DNA of 64,000 nucleotides from VAZQ01 sp963721005 (GTDB lineage Bacteria > Pseudomonadota > Alphaproteobacteria > Rhizobiales > Xanthobacteraceae): assembly GCA_963721005.1 (NCBI GenBank), contig CAVRHR010000005.1, forward strand, positions 1,054,001-1,118,000, written 5' to 3'. Of the stretch, positions 45,423-54,837 are shown piece after piece. The notes under the pieces are model-generated. The model was not told the DNA's origin. It made no database searches and saw only the letters and a program-made list of their open reading frames with translations. Position numbers and translations under genes: made by a program. Position 1 is the first letter of the stretch. Each line of letters begins with the position of its first letter.

Positions 45423-45878
45423 GCAGAAGTCGCCGGCGGCCGGCCGGGCCGGCGCCTTGACGCGGGTCCAGCTCTGCCCGCCGCAGAACAGGCCGCCCAG
45501 CACGCAGCCTTCCAGGTGCAGGACATCGGGCCCGACCGGCTTGATGCTGGCCTCGTAGGTCTTGCCGTTCCGGGAATTGTAGATTTGGCCGCGCCAGATC
45601 GCCGGCGGCCCCTCCGGGTGCGGCTCAGGCGCTGGCCGCATGCCGAGCAGGATCGGAATGCCCAGCGTCGGGCGCCCGCGCAGCGACGGGTCGGGATTCT
45701 CGGTGTCGCGACCGGGCATGCGCTCCCAGACCAAAATGCCCCAAAGCGCGCCGGCGCAATTCTCGATCTCGATCTGGCCCGACTGGTCCTCGACCAGCCA
45801 GACGCCTCTGGGGTCCGCGGCAGCGGCCGCTGCGCACCAAAGCATCAGGCTGGCGACGACCAGGATCAGCAGACGCAT
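45387..45878 (-). CDS. DUF2147 secreted protein
   Basis: The 163-residue product has a signal peptide (LLILVVASLMLWCAAAAAADP) and the DUF2147 layout: RGVWLVEDQSGQIEIENCAGALWG, IPILLGMR and GQIYNSRNGKTYEASIKP. The C-terminal LFCGGQSWTRV is also typical. The family is periplasmic and uncharacterised. AAGGAG lies 6 bases before the ATG at 45878. The stop lies inside the last codons of hpnN on the other strand. Confidence 0.88.
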   Translation of the reverse strand: MRLLILVVASLMLWCAAAAAADPRGVWLVEDQSGQIEIENCAGALWGILVWERMPGRDTENPDPSLRGRPTLGIPILLGMRPAPEPHPEGPPAIWRGQIYNSRNGKTYEASIKPVGPDVLHLEGCVLGGLFCGGQSWTRVKAPARPAAGDFCSRIPDLARGTH

Positions 45879-46304
45879 CTCGGCTCCTTTCGTTGCCCGG
45901 CCTTGCCGTGCAACAAGCGCGCCACCCCGCGCGGCCGGTACGCCAGTCCGCACGGAAGGGATGAAAGGGTTACGCCAGAGCTTTGATTTTGGTGGTTATT
46001 CGGTGCGCGATGTTGCGGCGCGAACGGGCGCACCTTACGGGCCGACCTGACGCTTCATTCGCCCCATCCGGGGGCAGTGCGGTCTCCTTCTCCCCGCGCG
46101 CCATCAGGGCGTTTACGCCCGTTTTCGACGGGCTATGGAGAAGGTCGGGAATGAGGGGGCGCTTCCGCGAGTTTGAGCTGGTGGAAACGCCCCCTCACCA
46201 GGCCGAGTTCTGGTCTGCGCTCGGCGCGTGTTGCGCTCTCCCCGCACGCGGGGCGAGGGAAGCCGTGCTGCCCGGCGGACGTAGCAAGTGTCAGAGATAG
46301 AACG
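45879..46304. repeat. Gene-free region with two palindromic repeats
   Basis: The region contains no convincing gene. At 46102-46137 it holds the inverted form of the CATCAGGGCG...CGGGCTATG two-hairpin module. At 46152-46198 a palindrome has arms TGAGGGGGCG-TTCC / GGAA-CGCCCCCTCA around a 17-base loop. The remaining sequence near 45940-46050 presumably carries the promoter of the DUF2147 gene. Confidence 0.7.
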
Positions 46305-46472
46305 CTAGAATTCGCACTCATGGTGGCAGGGATCCGGCGGCTCGGCCCGCACCTGCTTCGCGCTGCCGAGGCCGAATGAGATGACGGCGACGGCGGCCAG
46401 GATTGCGAGCAGTGCGCGGCGGCACTTGCGGCTTCCTGCCTTGCGGGGCGGGCAAAACGCTGCGGATTTCAT
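46305..46472 (-). CDS. Small exported peptide (55 aa)
   Basis: The frame encodes KSAAFCPPRKAGSRKCRR followed by a hydrophobic stretch (ALLAILAAVAVISFGLGSA) and a short mature tail (AEPPDPCHHECEF). The tail has two Cys and two His in a possible metal-binding CHHEC. The ATG at 46472 has GGAGAG 6 bases upstream, while the ATG at 46478 abuts the site. No family is recognised; it may be a secreted or membrane-anchored micropeptide. Confidence 0.6.
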   Translation of the reverse strand: MKSAAFCPPRKAGSRKCRRALLAILAAVAVISFGLGSAKQVRAEPPDPCHHECEF

Positions 46473-46607
46473 GTTCATCTCTCCGTTGCGGACGAGGCGA
46501 TGCCCGCCTCCGATCATGGGTCGCACCATAACGGCGTGGGTTCGCGGTTTGCATCCGCAATCGGCCATTGCGTGACGGCGGTCACGCAATGCGCTGCCGC
46601 AGTCCGC

Positions 46608-47645
46608 TCACTGCTTGTAATACTTGCGCGCGATCTCGATCACGGCGGGGCTGGCCGCGAATGCCTCCCTGACGGATCGCTCGAGCTCCTCGGCACGGCC
46701 GGGCAGCAGGTCGAGCTTGCGGCGCGCCGCTTCGGCGATGAACGCGGGGTCGTCCACCATGGTGTCGAGCGCCTGGCGCACCGCTTCGAGCCGGTCCGGC
46801 GGCACATCGGGGGGCATCGCGATCGGATGGCCCATCTCGTCCGTCCCCAGGAACAGGCTCAGCACGCTCTCCTGCTCGGCGGTCTGCGCCAGCTCGTAGA
46901 CGGAGCGGATGTCGGGACGCCCGGGGATCGGGCGGCGCACATAGCGGGCCACGATCGATATCTTATTATCCTGCAGCCAGTCCGCATGGACGGATTTCAG
47001 GAACTCCCACGGCATCAGGGTGCCGTCCGCCTCGCCGCGCTCGACCGCGAGCGCCGCCTCGGCACTGCCCTTGTAGCCGCGCACCAGCCGGAATTTCGTT
47101 CCCACCACGCCGTTGAGCATGGTCGAGTTGATCTCGGCCTGGGTCAGCGGGCCGGTGCTGGCGATCAGGGTCTCGCGGGTCTTGAGGTCGGCGAGCGTGC
47201 GGGTGGCGGAGGTTTGCCAGGTGAACAGCGTTGCGGTGGTGGCGACGATGCGGCCGATCCAGCTCAGCCGGCGCGTGTCGTAGGCGATCGCCTGCACGCC
47301 CAGCACCTGCGCCAGCGTGATGTTGGGCACCAGCACCGACAGCACGCTGCCATCCTTAGGCGCGATGCCGGTGAGATAATTCGCGGCCAGCATGCCGCCG
47401 GCGCCCGGCATGTTCTGCGGCACGATGGTGGGGCGGCCCGGGATGTAGCGCCCGAGATTGTCCGCGACCAGGCGCGCATAAAGATCGAACGACCCGCCAG
47501 GCGCGTTCGGAATGATGAGCGAGAGAGTGCGGCCCTTGTAGAACTCCGCCACGCTCTGGGCATGAAGGGCCTGCGCCGGCAAAAGACCGAGCAGGCCCGC
47601 GAGCAGACCGGGCGCGGCATGTTTGAAGCGTGCCATGGTGTGCAT
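46608..47645 (-). CDS. TctC/Bug-family substrate-binding protein
   Basis: The product is about 345 residues. A signal peptide (AAPGLLAGLLGLLPAQALHAQ) is followed by EFYKGRTLSLIIPNAPGGSFDLYARLV and IVPQNMPGAGGMLAANYL, the Bug-family ligand loops. EKKK-free, basic C-terminal residues end in ARKYYKQ. Two adjacent ATGs (47645 and 47636) are both possible starts. It heads a three-gene run with two cupins on the same strand (order cupin, cupin, receptor), which suggests uptake and processing of one carboxylate or aromatic compound. Confidence 0.85.
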   Translation of the reverse strand: MHTMARFKHAAPGLLAGLLGLLPAQALHAQSVAEFYKGRTLSLIIPNAPGGSFDLYARLVADNLGRYIPGRPTIVPQNMPGAGGMLAANYLTGIAPKDGSVLSVLVPNITLAQVLGVQAIAYDTRRLSWIGRIVATTATLFTWQTSATRTLADLKTRETLIASTGPLTQAEINSTMLNGVVGTKFRLVRGYKGSAEAALAVERGEADGTLMPWEFLKSVHADWLQDNKISIVARYVRRPIPGRPDIRSVYELAQTAEQESVLSLFLGTDEMGHPIAMPPDVPPDRLEAVRQALDTMVDDPAFIAEAARRKLDLLPGRAEELERSVREAFAASPAVIEIARKYYKQ

Positions 47646-47668
47646 CGTGAAGCTACCGGTTGCGGGGA

Positions 47669-48187
47669 TCAGCGCGCGGCGTCGAACAGAGGCGAATTCT
47701 CGGTCTGGGTGAACTCGGAAGCCACATGGTCGAAGAACGGCATGTAGGAGAACGCGATCCAGCGGCAGTCCTGGCCCGGCTGCAGGTTGAAATGCTGGTG
47801 CTCGACCCCGCCCGGCTTGATCGGCAAGAGCAGGAGATCGCCGGCCTGCCAATCGACCCGCTCGCCGTCGACCACCGAATAACCTTTGCCTGTGATCACG
47901 TAGATGACGAGGCCGCCCTGGTGGCGATGCTTGCCGGACTGGGTCTTGAGATCGTGAGAGAACACGCGCCAGTCCTGCAGCGGCGTGTTCTTATGGATCT
48001 CGGGATTGAGGTGGTACATCAGCCGGCCTTGCCGGGTCAGGAAGAACTCCCGGTCGGACGGCTTGATCACCACCTGCCCGCTCTCCTGCCGCTCGAGAAA
48101 CTCCTTGCGGCTGCGCACGAAGATTTCATAGGGCGTGAGCGGGATGGTGCCGCGCTCGCGTTCGCGCGTTCGTTCGACTTCGGCCAT
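47669..48187 (-). CDS. Cupin-domain protein (dioxygenase-like)
   Basis: The 172-residue single cupin carries metal ligands in GKHRHQGGLVIYVITGKGYS and HQHFNLQPGQ. An N-terminal helical extension (YEIFVRSRKEFLERQESGQ) precedes it. It starts after AGAGGATACC and lies 37 bases downstream of the next cupin gene. The neighbour is a more diverged relative. It resembles gentisate-1,2-dioxygenase-like cupins in outline, but the activity is uncertain. Confidence 0.8.
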   Translation of the reverse strand: MAEVERTRERERGTIPLTPYEIFVRSRKEFLERQESGQVVIKPSDREFFLTRQGRLMYHLNPEIHKNTPLQDWRVFSHDLKTQSGKHRHQGGLVIYVITGKGYSVVDGERVDWQAGDLLLLPIKPGGVEHQHFNLQPGQDCRWIAFSYMPFFDHVASEFTQTENSPLFDAAR

Positions 48188-48223
48188 TACGGTATCCTCT
48201 GGAGGTTTCCTTGGTCTGCGCTC

Positions 48224-48739
48224 TCAGGGCGTCGGCTGATAGTCGGGCGAGGCCTCCATGAGCTCGAAGCCGCAGCCGCGGTCGACGCTGGTGGCGGCGA
48301 ACAGATTGGGCTCGACCGCGAGAAACGCCGCCGGCTCAACGGGATCGTCGTTGAAATGCTGCACGATGATGCCGTCGCGCCGGGTCGGCAAATTGAGCAC
48401 GTCGCCCGCCTCCCAGGCGTGCTTGACGCCGTCGAGCGTGGTGTGACCGCGGCCAGCGACGATGAACATGATCTGGCCGCCTTGGAACTTGAGCCGCCCC
48501 GACCGGCTGCCGGGCGGGATCTCCTGTCGATAGATCGCCAAGGTCGAGAGTATCGTATCGGTGATCGCGGGATGCAGGTACCAGCGCATGAGACCGTGCT
48601 GATTGCGCTCGAGCGGCAGCTCCGCGAGCCGCACCACCTGCACGGCCGACTTGCGATGCTCGCGCTGGGTGTCGCGCAGCGCCATGAGCTCGTTCCAGTA
48701 ATTGACCGCGGCGAGCTTCTCGGTGCGTTCGCTTGTCAA
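48224..48739 (-). CDS. Cupin-domain protein with TTG start
   Basis: The 171-residue cupin (LKFQGGQIMFIVAGRGHTTL, GIIVQHFNDDP) has fewer His ligands than its neighbour, so metal binding is uncertain. No ATG or GTG fits. TTG at 48739 (LTSERTEKLAAVNYW) is preceded by AGGAG at 7 bases, which makes it the best start. The open frame upstream to 49042 is antisense to the divergent YciI gene. It is probably co-transcribed with the second cupin and the TctC-type receptor. Confidence 0.78.
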   Translation of the reverse strand: MTSERTEKLAAVNYWNELMALRDTQREHRKSAVQVVRLAELPLERNQHGLMRWYLHPAITDTILSTLAIYRQEIPPGSRSGRLKFQGGQIMFIVAGRGHTTLDGVKHAWEAGDVLNLPTRRDGIIVQHFNDDPVEPAAFLAVEPNLFAATSVDRGCGFELMEASPDYQPTP

Positions 48740-48938
48740 AGGGCTGCTCCTGACCAAATGATGCCTCAAGGCCGGCGCGAGCGAACGAGACTTGGTGTCG
48801 GCTGTCAATGGCCATGCCCAGCTCGTTGATTTCGGGGCATATTCCGCGAGCGGGCCGCGGACCGACCGGGGCGTTTTTGCGAGCAATTCACGTAAGACTT
48901 TGCTATGCGTGGCGCAGCCACCGAGACGGAGCAAGCCA

Positions 48939-49265
48939 ATGAGCGCAACCGCGCGCGAACCCAAGCGCGAGCAATGCTGGGTGATCAACAACGAGGTGGT
49001 GGACCCGCCGCCGGCGATCGCGCTCAGCAAGGAGGCGCTCACCGCCCGCCATCACGATTTCATCCATGATCTGGAGGCTAAAGGGCTCCTGGTCGGCGCC
49101 GGGCCGTTCCTCGACGACACCGGCAATCGTTTCGGCACCGGGATGATCATCTTTCGCGCCGCGACCCGCGGCGAGGCCGAGGCCATCGCCAACCGCGAGC
49201 CCTACATCGCCCACGGGGTGCGCCGCCTCAAGCTGCTGCCCTGGCAGCGCATCGCCGGCCAATGA
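48939..49265 (+). CDS. YciI-like protein
   Basis: The 108-residue alpha/beta ferredoxin-like-fold protein has CWVINNEVVDPPPA, a helix ARHHDFIHDLEAKG, FLDDTGNRFGTGMIIFRA and the C-terminal NREPYIAHGVRRLKLLPWQ. The family motif His-Asp at HHDF is conserved. Members act as small hydrolases or dehydrogenase-linked proteins. The ATG at 48939 follows GGAG. Its TGA overlaps the first possible start (49262) of the next gene. Confidence 0.85.
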   Translation: MSATAREPKREQCWVINNEVVDPPPAIALSKEALTARHHDFIHDLEAKGLLVGAGPFLDDTGNRFGTGMIIFRAATRGEAEAIANREPYIAHGVRRLKLLPWQRIAGQ

Positions 49266-49306
49266 GGCGGGCTGTGGCGCAGTCAAGATCAACAGGCCTG
49301 CAAGCG

Positions 49307-49696
49307 ATGTCGACGACAAACAGATTTGCAAATGGACGTGTCATAGCGGGTGGCGATACCTCGGGGGACGACGACCGGAATCACTTTCTGGTCAGGATTG
49401 AAGAAAGTGGGAGACCTCCGATCTACGGGGAATACATTTATCAGTTCCTTGAGAACGAGAGCGACTTCAATGTCGAAATCGACCTGTTCGGTTATCAAGA
49501 CTATCACTTTCTCGGCAGCTCCGACCCAACAAAGAGACAGAGTTTCTCGGCGGAGGAAGCCTCGACTGCAGAAGGCTTGATTCAATCCTACTTTTCCTCG
49601 GATCCCGACATTTTTAAGAGGATGTTGGGAGGTAGATTTGTCGGCGGCGTCAGCTTTCGACCGAACTGGGTCGTCGTTAGGAAGTCATCGACCTGA
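49307..49696 (+). CDS. Hypothetical protein (129 aa), less GC-rich
   Basis: The product begins MSTTNRFANGRVIAGG and contains PIYGEYIYQFLENESDFNVE and YQDYHFLGSSDP. It ends RFVGGVSFRPNWVVVRKSST. It has no signal or membrane segment. Base composition is more A/T-rich than the neighbours, suggesting transfer. An alternative start at 49262 overlaps the YciI stop (ATGA) and would couple translation. I do not recognise a family; the small acidic shape is compatible with an immunity-type protein, but there is no toxin next to it. Confidence 0.55.
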   Translation: MSTTNRFANGRVIAGGDTSGDDDRNHFLVRIEESGRPPIYGEYIYQFLENESDFNVEIDLFGYQDYHFLGSSDPTKRQSFSAEEASTAEGLIQSYFSSDPDIFKRMLGGRFVGGVSFRPNWVVVRKSST

Positions 49697-49746
49697 ACGT
49701 AGCTCAGCGCGACAATGACCCGACATTACTTTGAAAGGAGCCTCAC

Positions 49747-50625
49747 ATGAATATCGCCGTGCGAACCGATGATCGCTTCGTCAAGGTCGATGGCCGCAGC
49801 ATCCGCTATCTCGAGGAGGGCAGCGGCGTGCCGGCGATCCTGGTGCACGGCAGCTCGCTCGGCTCCTCGGCGGATGTGTTTCGGCGCAACCTGCATGCGC
49901 TCGGACGTCAGGGCATTCGGGCGATCGCGGTCGACCTGCCGGGTTTCGGCAAGAGCGATCCGACCGACGGGATGAGCGTAGCGCTACGCAAGACTTTCGT
50001 GCTGCGCTTCATGGATGCGCTGGGCCTGAAGCAGGCGGCCCTGACCGGCCACTCCTCCGCCGGCGGCCCGATGGCGAGCATCGCGCTCGAGCATCCGGAG
50101 CGGGTGTCGCACGTGATCGTGCTCGGCACCGGCAGCCTGCTGCCGCCGCTTGAGACCGCGGCCGGCAAGGTCGGGGCGCGCGGCGAGGCGGCGCAAGCCA
50201 GGCTCGAGGAGCGGATGGTGCGCCAGGAACCGAGCCTGGAGGACACCCGCGCGCTCCTGGAAGCGAACCTGTTTCACCACGAGCTGATCACCCCCGAGGA
50301 GCTCGAGCTGCGCCACCAGAACAGCATCGGGCGCTCTTTCGAGCAATTCGTGCTGCGCCACGCGGAAGCCCAGGAAGCCGGCGCGGGCGGCGGCGGCAAG
50401 AGCAAGGACGCGGCGCCGCTGTGGCAGCGTTTGACCGAGCTCAAGATGCCGCTGTTGCTGATCTATGGCCGCGAGGATCGGGCGCGCGCCCAGGAGCGCG
50501 CCACTCTCTTGAAGGAACGCTACCCGCAGCTCGATCTGCATTTCGCGGACGGCTGCAAGCACCTGGTGCCGTGGGACGCGGCCGAGCTGTTTCACACGCT
50601 GGCGGTGCCGTTCCTGACGCGGTGA
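49747..50625 (+). CDS. Alpha/beta-hydrolase fold protein
   Basis: The 292-residue protein has the oxyanion loop VHGSSLGS, a nucleophile elbow GHSSAGG near residue 103, the acid in LLLIYGREDRA and the base in DGCKHLVPWDAAE. It matches lipase/esterase or C-C-hydrolase members of the fold. An AAAGGAG site precedes the start. It has no signal peptide and no clear operon. The substrate cannot be inferred. Confidence 0.87.
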   Translation: MNIAVRTDDRFVKVDGRSIRYLEEGSGVPAILVHGSSLGSSADVFRRNLHALGRQGIRAIAVDLPGFGKSDPTDGMSVALRKTFVLRFMDALGLKQAALTGHSSAGGPMASIALEHPERVSHVIVLGTGSLLPPLETAAGKVGARGEAAQARLEERMVRQEPSLEDTRALLEANLFHHELITPEELELRHQNSIGRSFEQFVLRHAEAQEAGAGGGGKSKDAAPLWQRLTELKMPLLLIYGREDRARAQERATLLKERYPQLDLHFADGCKHLVPWDAAELFHTLAVPFLTR

Positions 50626-50817
50626 TGGCGCGTTTGGGCCGCCCCACATCGGCTCGAATGGAGGTTGTGTCCCGAAGCCAGTGCAATTACAGTTCCGGCG
50701 CGCCGAGTTTTGGCAACGAGCTGCGCGCTTGGGGGCACACAGTTTGCCGGCGCATGTGCGGGGGTGGTTGTGCGTTCTGGGGGCGGCCAATCGAGCTGCA
50801 GCGTGTCTTGGCATCGC

Positions 50818-53800
50818 GTGACAGCAACCGCCGGCGGCCTGTATGCGCGCGTCGTCGCCACCATCCGGAATCTCGCGATTGCAATTCTTGCGCTCGCCGT
50901 CCTGGCACCAGCCGCGCAGGCGCAATTCGTCGTCACCACCACGGCCGACTGCACCGGCTGCGGCTCGCTGCGTGACGCCATCAACGCGGCGAACGCCGCC
51001 GGCACCGCCGGCGGCGCACCGAACGGCACGACCTCGACGATCTCGTTCGCGGCCGGCGGGACCGGCACCATTACGCTGTCGTCGGCACTGCCCCTCCTCT
51101 ATTCCAACATAACGATTGCAGGCTCGCCGGGAGTTCGTACTCGACGGCGCCGGCGCCTATCGCGGGTTCTTCGTCAGCGGCCTCGCCACCACCGGCAACG
51201 GCGCCCCGCCGGCGGTGACGGTGAGCATCTCCAACATCGCGATCCAGAATGTGCTGGCCCAGGGCGGTGCGGGCGGGGCTGGCGCGGGTGGCGGTGGTCT
51301 TGGCGCCGGTGCCGGATTGTTTGTTAATCAAAATGCCAATGTGAGCCTTTCTGCCGTGACGTTCGCCAACGCGGCCGCCAAAGGTGGAAATGGCGCCGAG
51401 TTTACCAATCCCTTCGGCGGGGGTGGCGGTATGGGAGGTGCGGGTGGCTCGGCGGCTGCAGCCAACAGCCCCGGGGGGAGCGGCAACCCGGGGGGCGGCG
51501 GCGGTTTAGTCTATGCCGGTGGCTCTTCAGACTCGCTTACTGCATCCGGCGGGGGCGGCGGCATCACCAGCGCGGGCGGTAGCGGCGCGATAAACAAGGG
51601 CGGACATGGCGGTGCCGGGGCGAGCGCGGGCAACATCGGTGGCGGTGGCGGTGGTGGCGGCGGAGCCGCCGGTGGGTTAGGCGGCAGCAGCGGCGGCGGC
51701 GGCGCCACTGCCGGTGGCCCTGGCGGGTTTAATGGCCCCGGTGGTGGAGGGGGTTTCGGTGGCGGCGGTGGTGGTGGAACCGCCATCAGCAACATCGGCG
51801 GCGACTACCCGTCCTTCGGAGGCAACGGTGGATTCGGCGGCGGCGGTGGTGGCGCGAACCAGGGGGGAATTGCGGGCTCCGGTGGATTCGGCGGCGGCGG
51901 CGGCGGCGGCGGTTCTGGCGGCATCGGCGGATTCGGCGGCGGTGGGGGCGGTGGCTACAACGGTGCTTCCGGCGGCTTTGGCGGCGGCGACGGATGCTGC
52001 ACTGGCGGCCCACCAAGCGGTTATGGCGGCGGTGGCGGCGGCGCCATGGGCGGGGCGATCTTCGTGGTGGCTGGAGGCACGCTAACCATCGGCGGACAAG
52101 GTGGCACATCCGCTTCCGACAGCGTCACCGCCGGCGTGGGCCCGCCCGGAGCCGCCAACTCCACTGCCGGCTCGGCGTTCGGCAAGGACATCTTCATCCA
52201 GGGCACCAACACCATCACCTTCGCGCCCGGCACCGGCAACACCTACACCATCGTCAACGACATCACCGACCAGAACCCCAATGGGGGCACCGGAGCAAAT
52301 GCCGGCGCCGGATCGGTGGCGGTGAACGGCGGCGGCACCTTGGTGCTCGATGGCAACAGCAACTACACCGGCACCACGACGGTCACCGGCGCGACCCTGG
52401 TGGTGAACGGCTCGATCACGGACCCGATCATCAACAGCGGCGGCGTGCTCTCCGGCACCGGCTCGGTCGGCGCCACCACCATCAACAGCGGCGGGACGCT
52501 TGCGCCCGGGCCGGTGGGCGGGATCGGAACGCTCACCATCAATGGCGCGCTCGCCTTCGCCAACGGCGGCGCCTACGCGGTGACGGTCTCGCCAGTGGCG
52601 TCCTCCAGCACGATCGTCCTCGGCACGGCTTCACTCACCGGCGGCATCGTGCTGGCCACCTACCAAACCGGCGGCTACCTGTCGAAACAGTACACCATCC
52701 TGCAAAGCGGCGGGCTCGGCGGCACCCAATTTGCGGGTCTCCTCAACGCCAGCCTGCCGTCGGGCTTTGCAGCAAGCCTCGGCTACACGGGCAACGATGT
52801 GACGTTGAATCTCACGGCGCAACTCGGCGGCGCGGCCGGCCCAGGCGGGCTGAACCAGAACCAGCAAAACGTCGCCACCTCGATCAACAACTTCTTCAAC
52901 GGCGGCGGCACGCTGCCGCCCGGCTTCGGCAATTTGTTCGGTCTCTCTGGCATCAGCACCGGCACGGCGCTGACGCAACTCTCCGGCGAGCCCGCGACCG
53001 GGGCACAGCAGCCGGCCTTTCAGCTGATGAGCGAGTTCCTCACCCTGATGCTCGATCCGTTCGCCGAGGGCCGTGGCGGTTTCGGCAGCGCCAGCGGCAG
53101 CGGCATCATGGCTTTTGCGCCGGAGCGCGAAGAATTTCCGCCGGACATCGCCTCCGCCTATGCGGCGGTCTACAAGGCGCGGCCGGCGCCAAAACCGGTG
53201 CGGCCCGAGCAGCGCTGGAGCTTGTGGGGCGCCGCCTATGGGGGCGTCAGCCATACAGACGGCGACGCTGCCGTCGGCTCCCATGACCTCGCCGCCAATA
53301 CCGGCGGCTTCGCGGCCGGCGCCGATTATCGGATGTCGCCCGACACCGTGGTCGGCTTCGCGCTGGCGGGCGGCGGCACCGGCTGGAGTCTCGCGCAGGG
53401 GCTGGGCAGCGGCCGCAGCGACGCGTTCCAGACCGGCCTCTATGGCGCCACCCGCTCCGGGCCCGCCTATCTGGCGGCATCCGCCGCCTATGCGGAGCAC
53501 TGGATGTCGACAAGCCGCGTCTCCTTCGCGTTCGACAATCTCACGGCCTCGTTTAATGCGCAAAGCTATGGCGGACGGATCGAGGCCGGCTATCGCTTCG
53601 CCGTTCCGCTCGTCGCCATCACGCCCTATGCGGCCGTGCAGGCACAGACCTTCACCACACCGGGCTACAGCGAAACCGATGCGTCTGGCGGCGGTTTCGG
53701 GCTCGCCTATGCGGGCCGCACGGCGAGCGACACCCGCAGCGAGATCGGCAGCCGGTTCGACCGCGCGATCGCGCTTGATCCGGCAACGCTGTTGCGGCTG

Positions 53801-54046
53801 CAAGCGAAGGCCGCATGGGCGCATGACTGGGTGACCAATCCGGCGCTCGGCGCCGTGTTCCAGGCGCTGCCGGGCGCGAGCTTCGTGGTCAATGGCGCCG
53901 CCGCGCCGGCCGACTTTGCGCTCGTCTCCGCCCGCTCGGAATTGCGTTGGGTGAACGGCTGGTCGGCGGTCGCCAAGCTCCAAGGCGAGTTCGCGGGCCG
54001 CGCGCAGACCTATGCCGGAACGGCAGCCTTGCGTTATGCGTGGTGA
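50818..54046 (+). pseudogene. Gly-rich autotransporter, frameshifted near the N-terminus
   Basis: From a GTG at 50818 the first frame encodes a signal peptide (AIAILALAVLAPAAQAQ) and the pectin-lyase-like start FVVTTTADCTGCGSLRDAINAA, running to ITIAGSP near 51130. The reading then needs one base removed to continue EFVLDGAGAYRGFF in the second frame, which runs intact to 54046. It then has a very Gly-rich passenger (about 51.25-52.1 kb), a PATR repeat (NSNYTGTTTVTGATLVVNG) and a 12-strand beta-barrel ending in LRYAW. As an intact gene it would be a type V-secreted adhesin of about 1075 residues. Start and frame need checking. Confidence 0.75.
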
Positions 54047-54070
54047 CGCGGGTTTGCACCGAGGGAATTC

Positions 54071-54285
54071 AATCAAACCTCTGTGCCGAGGTCTTAATGT
54101 CTCTGCACCGAGATTTTAACTCCTTCAGCCTCATGGTGAGGGCGCGGGCGACGCCCGCGCGTCTCGAAACCATGGTCGCACCCGCCGCACTGCCCGGGCT
54201 GTATCCTTCGAGACGACCGGCAAGAGCCGGTCTCCTCAGGATGAGGGAGTCAGTACTCGACCAATCAAAACCTCTATGCCGAGGT
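54071..54285. repeat. Dispersed repeat flanked by 22/23-bp direct repeats
   Basis: AATCAAACCTCTGTGCCGAGGT (54071-54092, written here in two parts AATCAAACCT and CTGTGCCGAGGT) recurs almost exactly at 54263-54285. Between them at 54100-54254 lies a hairpin-rich element (CCTCATGGTGAGG, GCGCGGGCGACGCCCGCGC and CTCAGGATGAGG) also found at 58201-58375. The flanking repeats look like a duplication around an inserted element. No coding capacity is seen. Confidence 0.75.
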
Positions 54286-54286
54286 A

Positions 54287-54445
54287 CTAGCGCCGCTGAT
54301 CGATCGAATGCTTCACGCTCTCGATTTGCGCTTGCAGGCGCTGCTCGAGTTGATTCATCTGTAACTGCATCCCGATCGATGACAGTGCCCAGAGAGCGGC
54401 GAAGATGATCAGGCCAATTCTCAGCGAGCTCAAGTCGGACGACAC
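54287..54445 (-). CDS. Tiny single-TM protein (52 aa), GTG start
   Basis: AGGAGG lies 6 bases before a GTG at 54445. The product SSDLSSLRIGLIIFAALWAL continues into an Ile/Met-rich end of helix and a Gln/Glu/Arg-rich amphipathic coil (NQLEQRLQAQIESVKHSI). It ends in DQRR. The helix plus short coiled-coil resembles its three larger neighbours in design, though not in sequence. It is the last of the string; an immediately following dispersed repeat may end the transcript. Confidence 0.6.
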   Translation of the reverse strand: MSSDLSSLRIGLIIFAALWALSSIGMQLQMNQLEQRLQAQIESVKHSIDQRR

Positions 54446-54523
54446 TTTCGCCTCCTATGCGTGGTCCCTCCGGTCGAAGGGATGTTGGTCGGGCGATCCA
54501 GGGTTTTGCGATTTCCCGTGCAG

Positions 54524-54760
54524 TTAGTCCTGCGCTTTCTGCGACAGGCGGCGGGCGCGCCCCCGCTGGCTGGTCAGAAGCGAGGCGGTCATCGCGGCTC
54601 CGACGGCCGCTCCGAACCACTCCCATGGGTGCGACCCGTTGATCAGGCGGGTGATGATGATCGCGAACCAACCGGTCCCGATACCGCCGATCAGGGCGAC
54701 AATATCCAGATCCTGGCCAAGCCGGGTAAAGTCGACCGCTAATTTCTGCTTCAGCTCCAT
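54524..54760 (-). CDS. Small membrane protein (78 aa)
   Basis: The product MELKQKLAVDFTRLGQDLDI leads into a first hydrophobic segment (VALIGGIGTGWFAIIITRL). A second follows (WFGAAVGAAMTASLLTS), with a basic tail RGRARRLSQKAQD. Two helices and a charged C-terminus recall holin-like or lysis-like designs, but no phage genes are adjacent. AAAGGTGAAG precedes the ATG. It is spaced 78 bases from its neighbours on each side, on the same strand. Confidence 0.62.
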   Translation of the reverse strand: MELKQKLAVDFTRLGQDLDIVALIGGIGTGWFAIIITRLINGSHPWEWFGAAVGAAMTASLLTSQRGRARRLSQKAQD

Positions 54761-54837
54761 GACACTTCACCTTTGAGTTCAAGTTTGGGTTTGGGTATGC
54801 GAGGTCGGCTTGCTGAAGCAGGCCCCGCGGTTTGGTC

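Noticed and set aside
51511..51795. Proline-rich minus-strand frame
   Set aside because: It is simply the complement of the glycine-rich passenger of the autotransporter.
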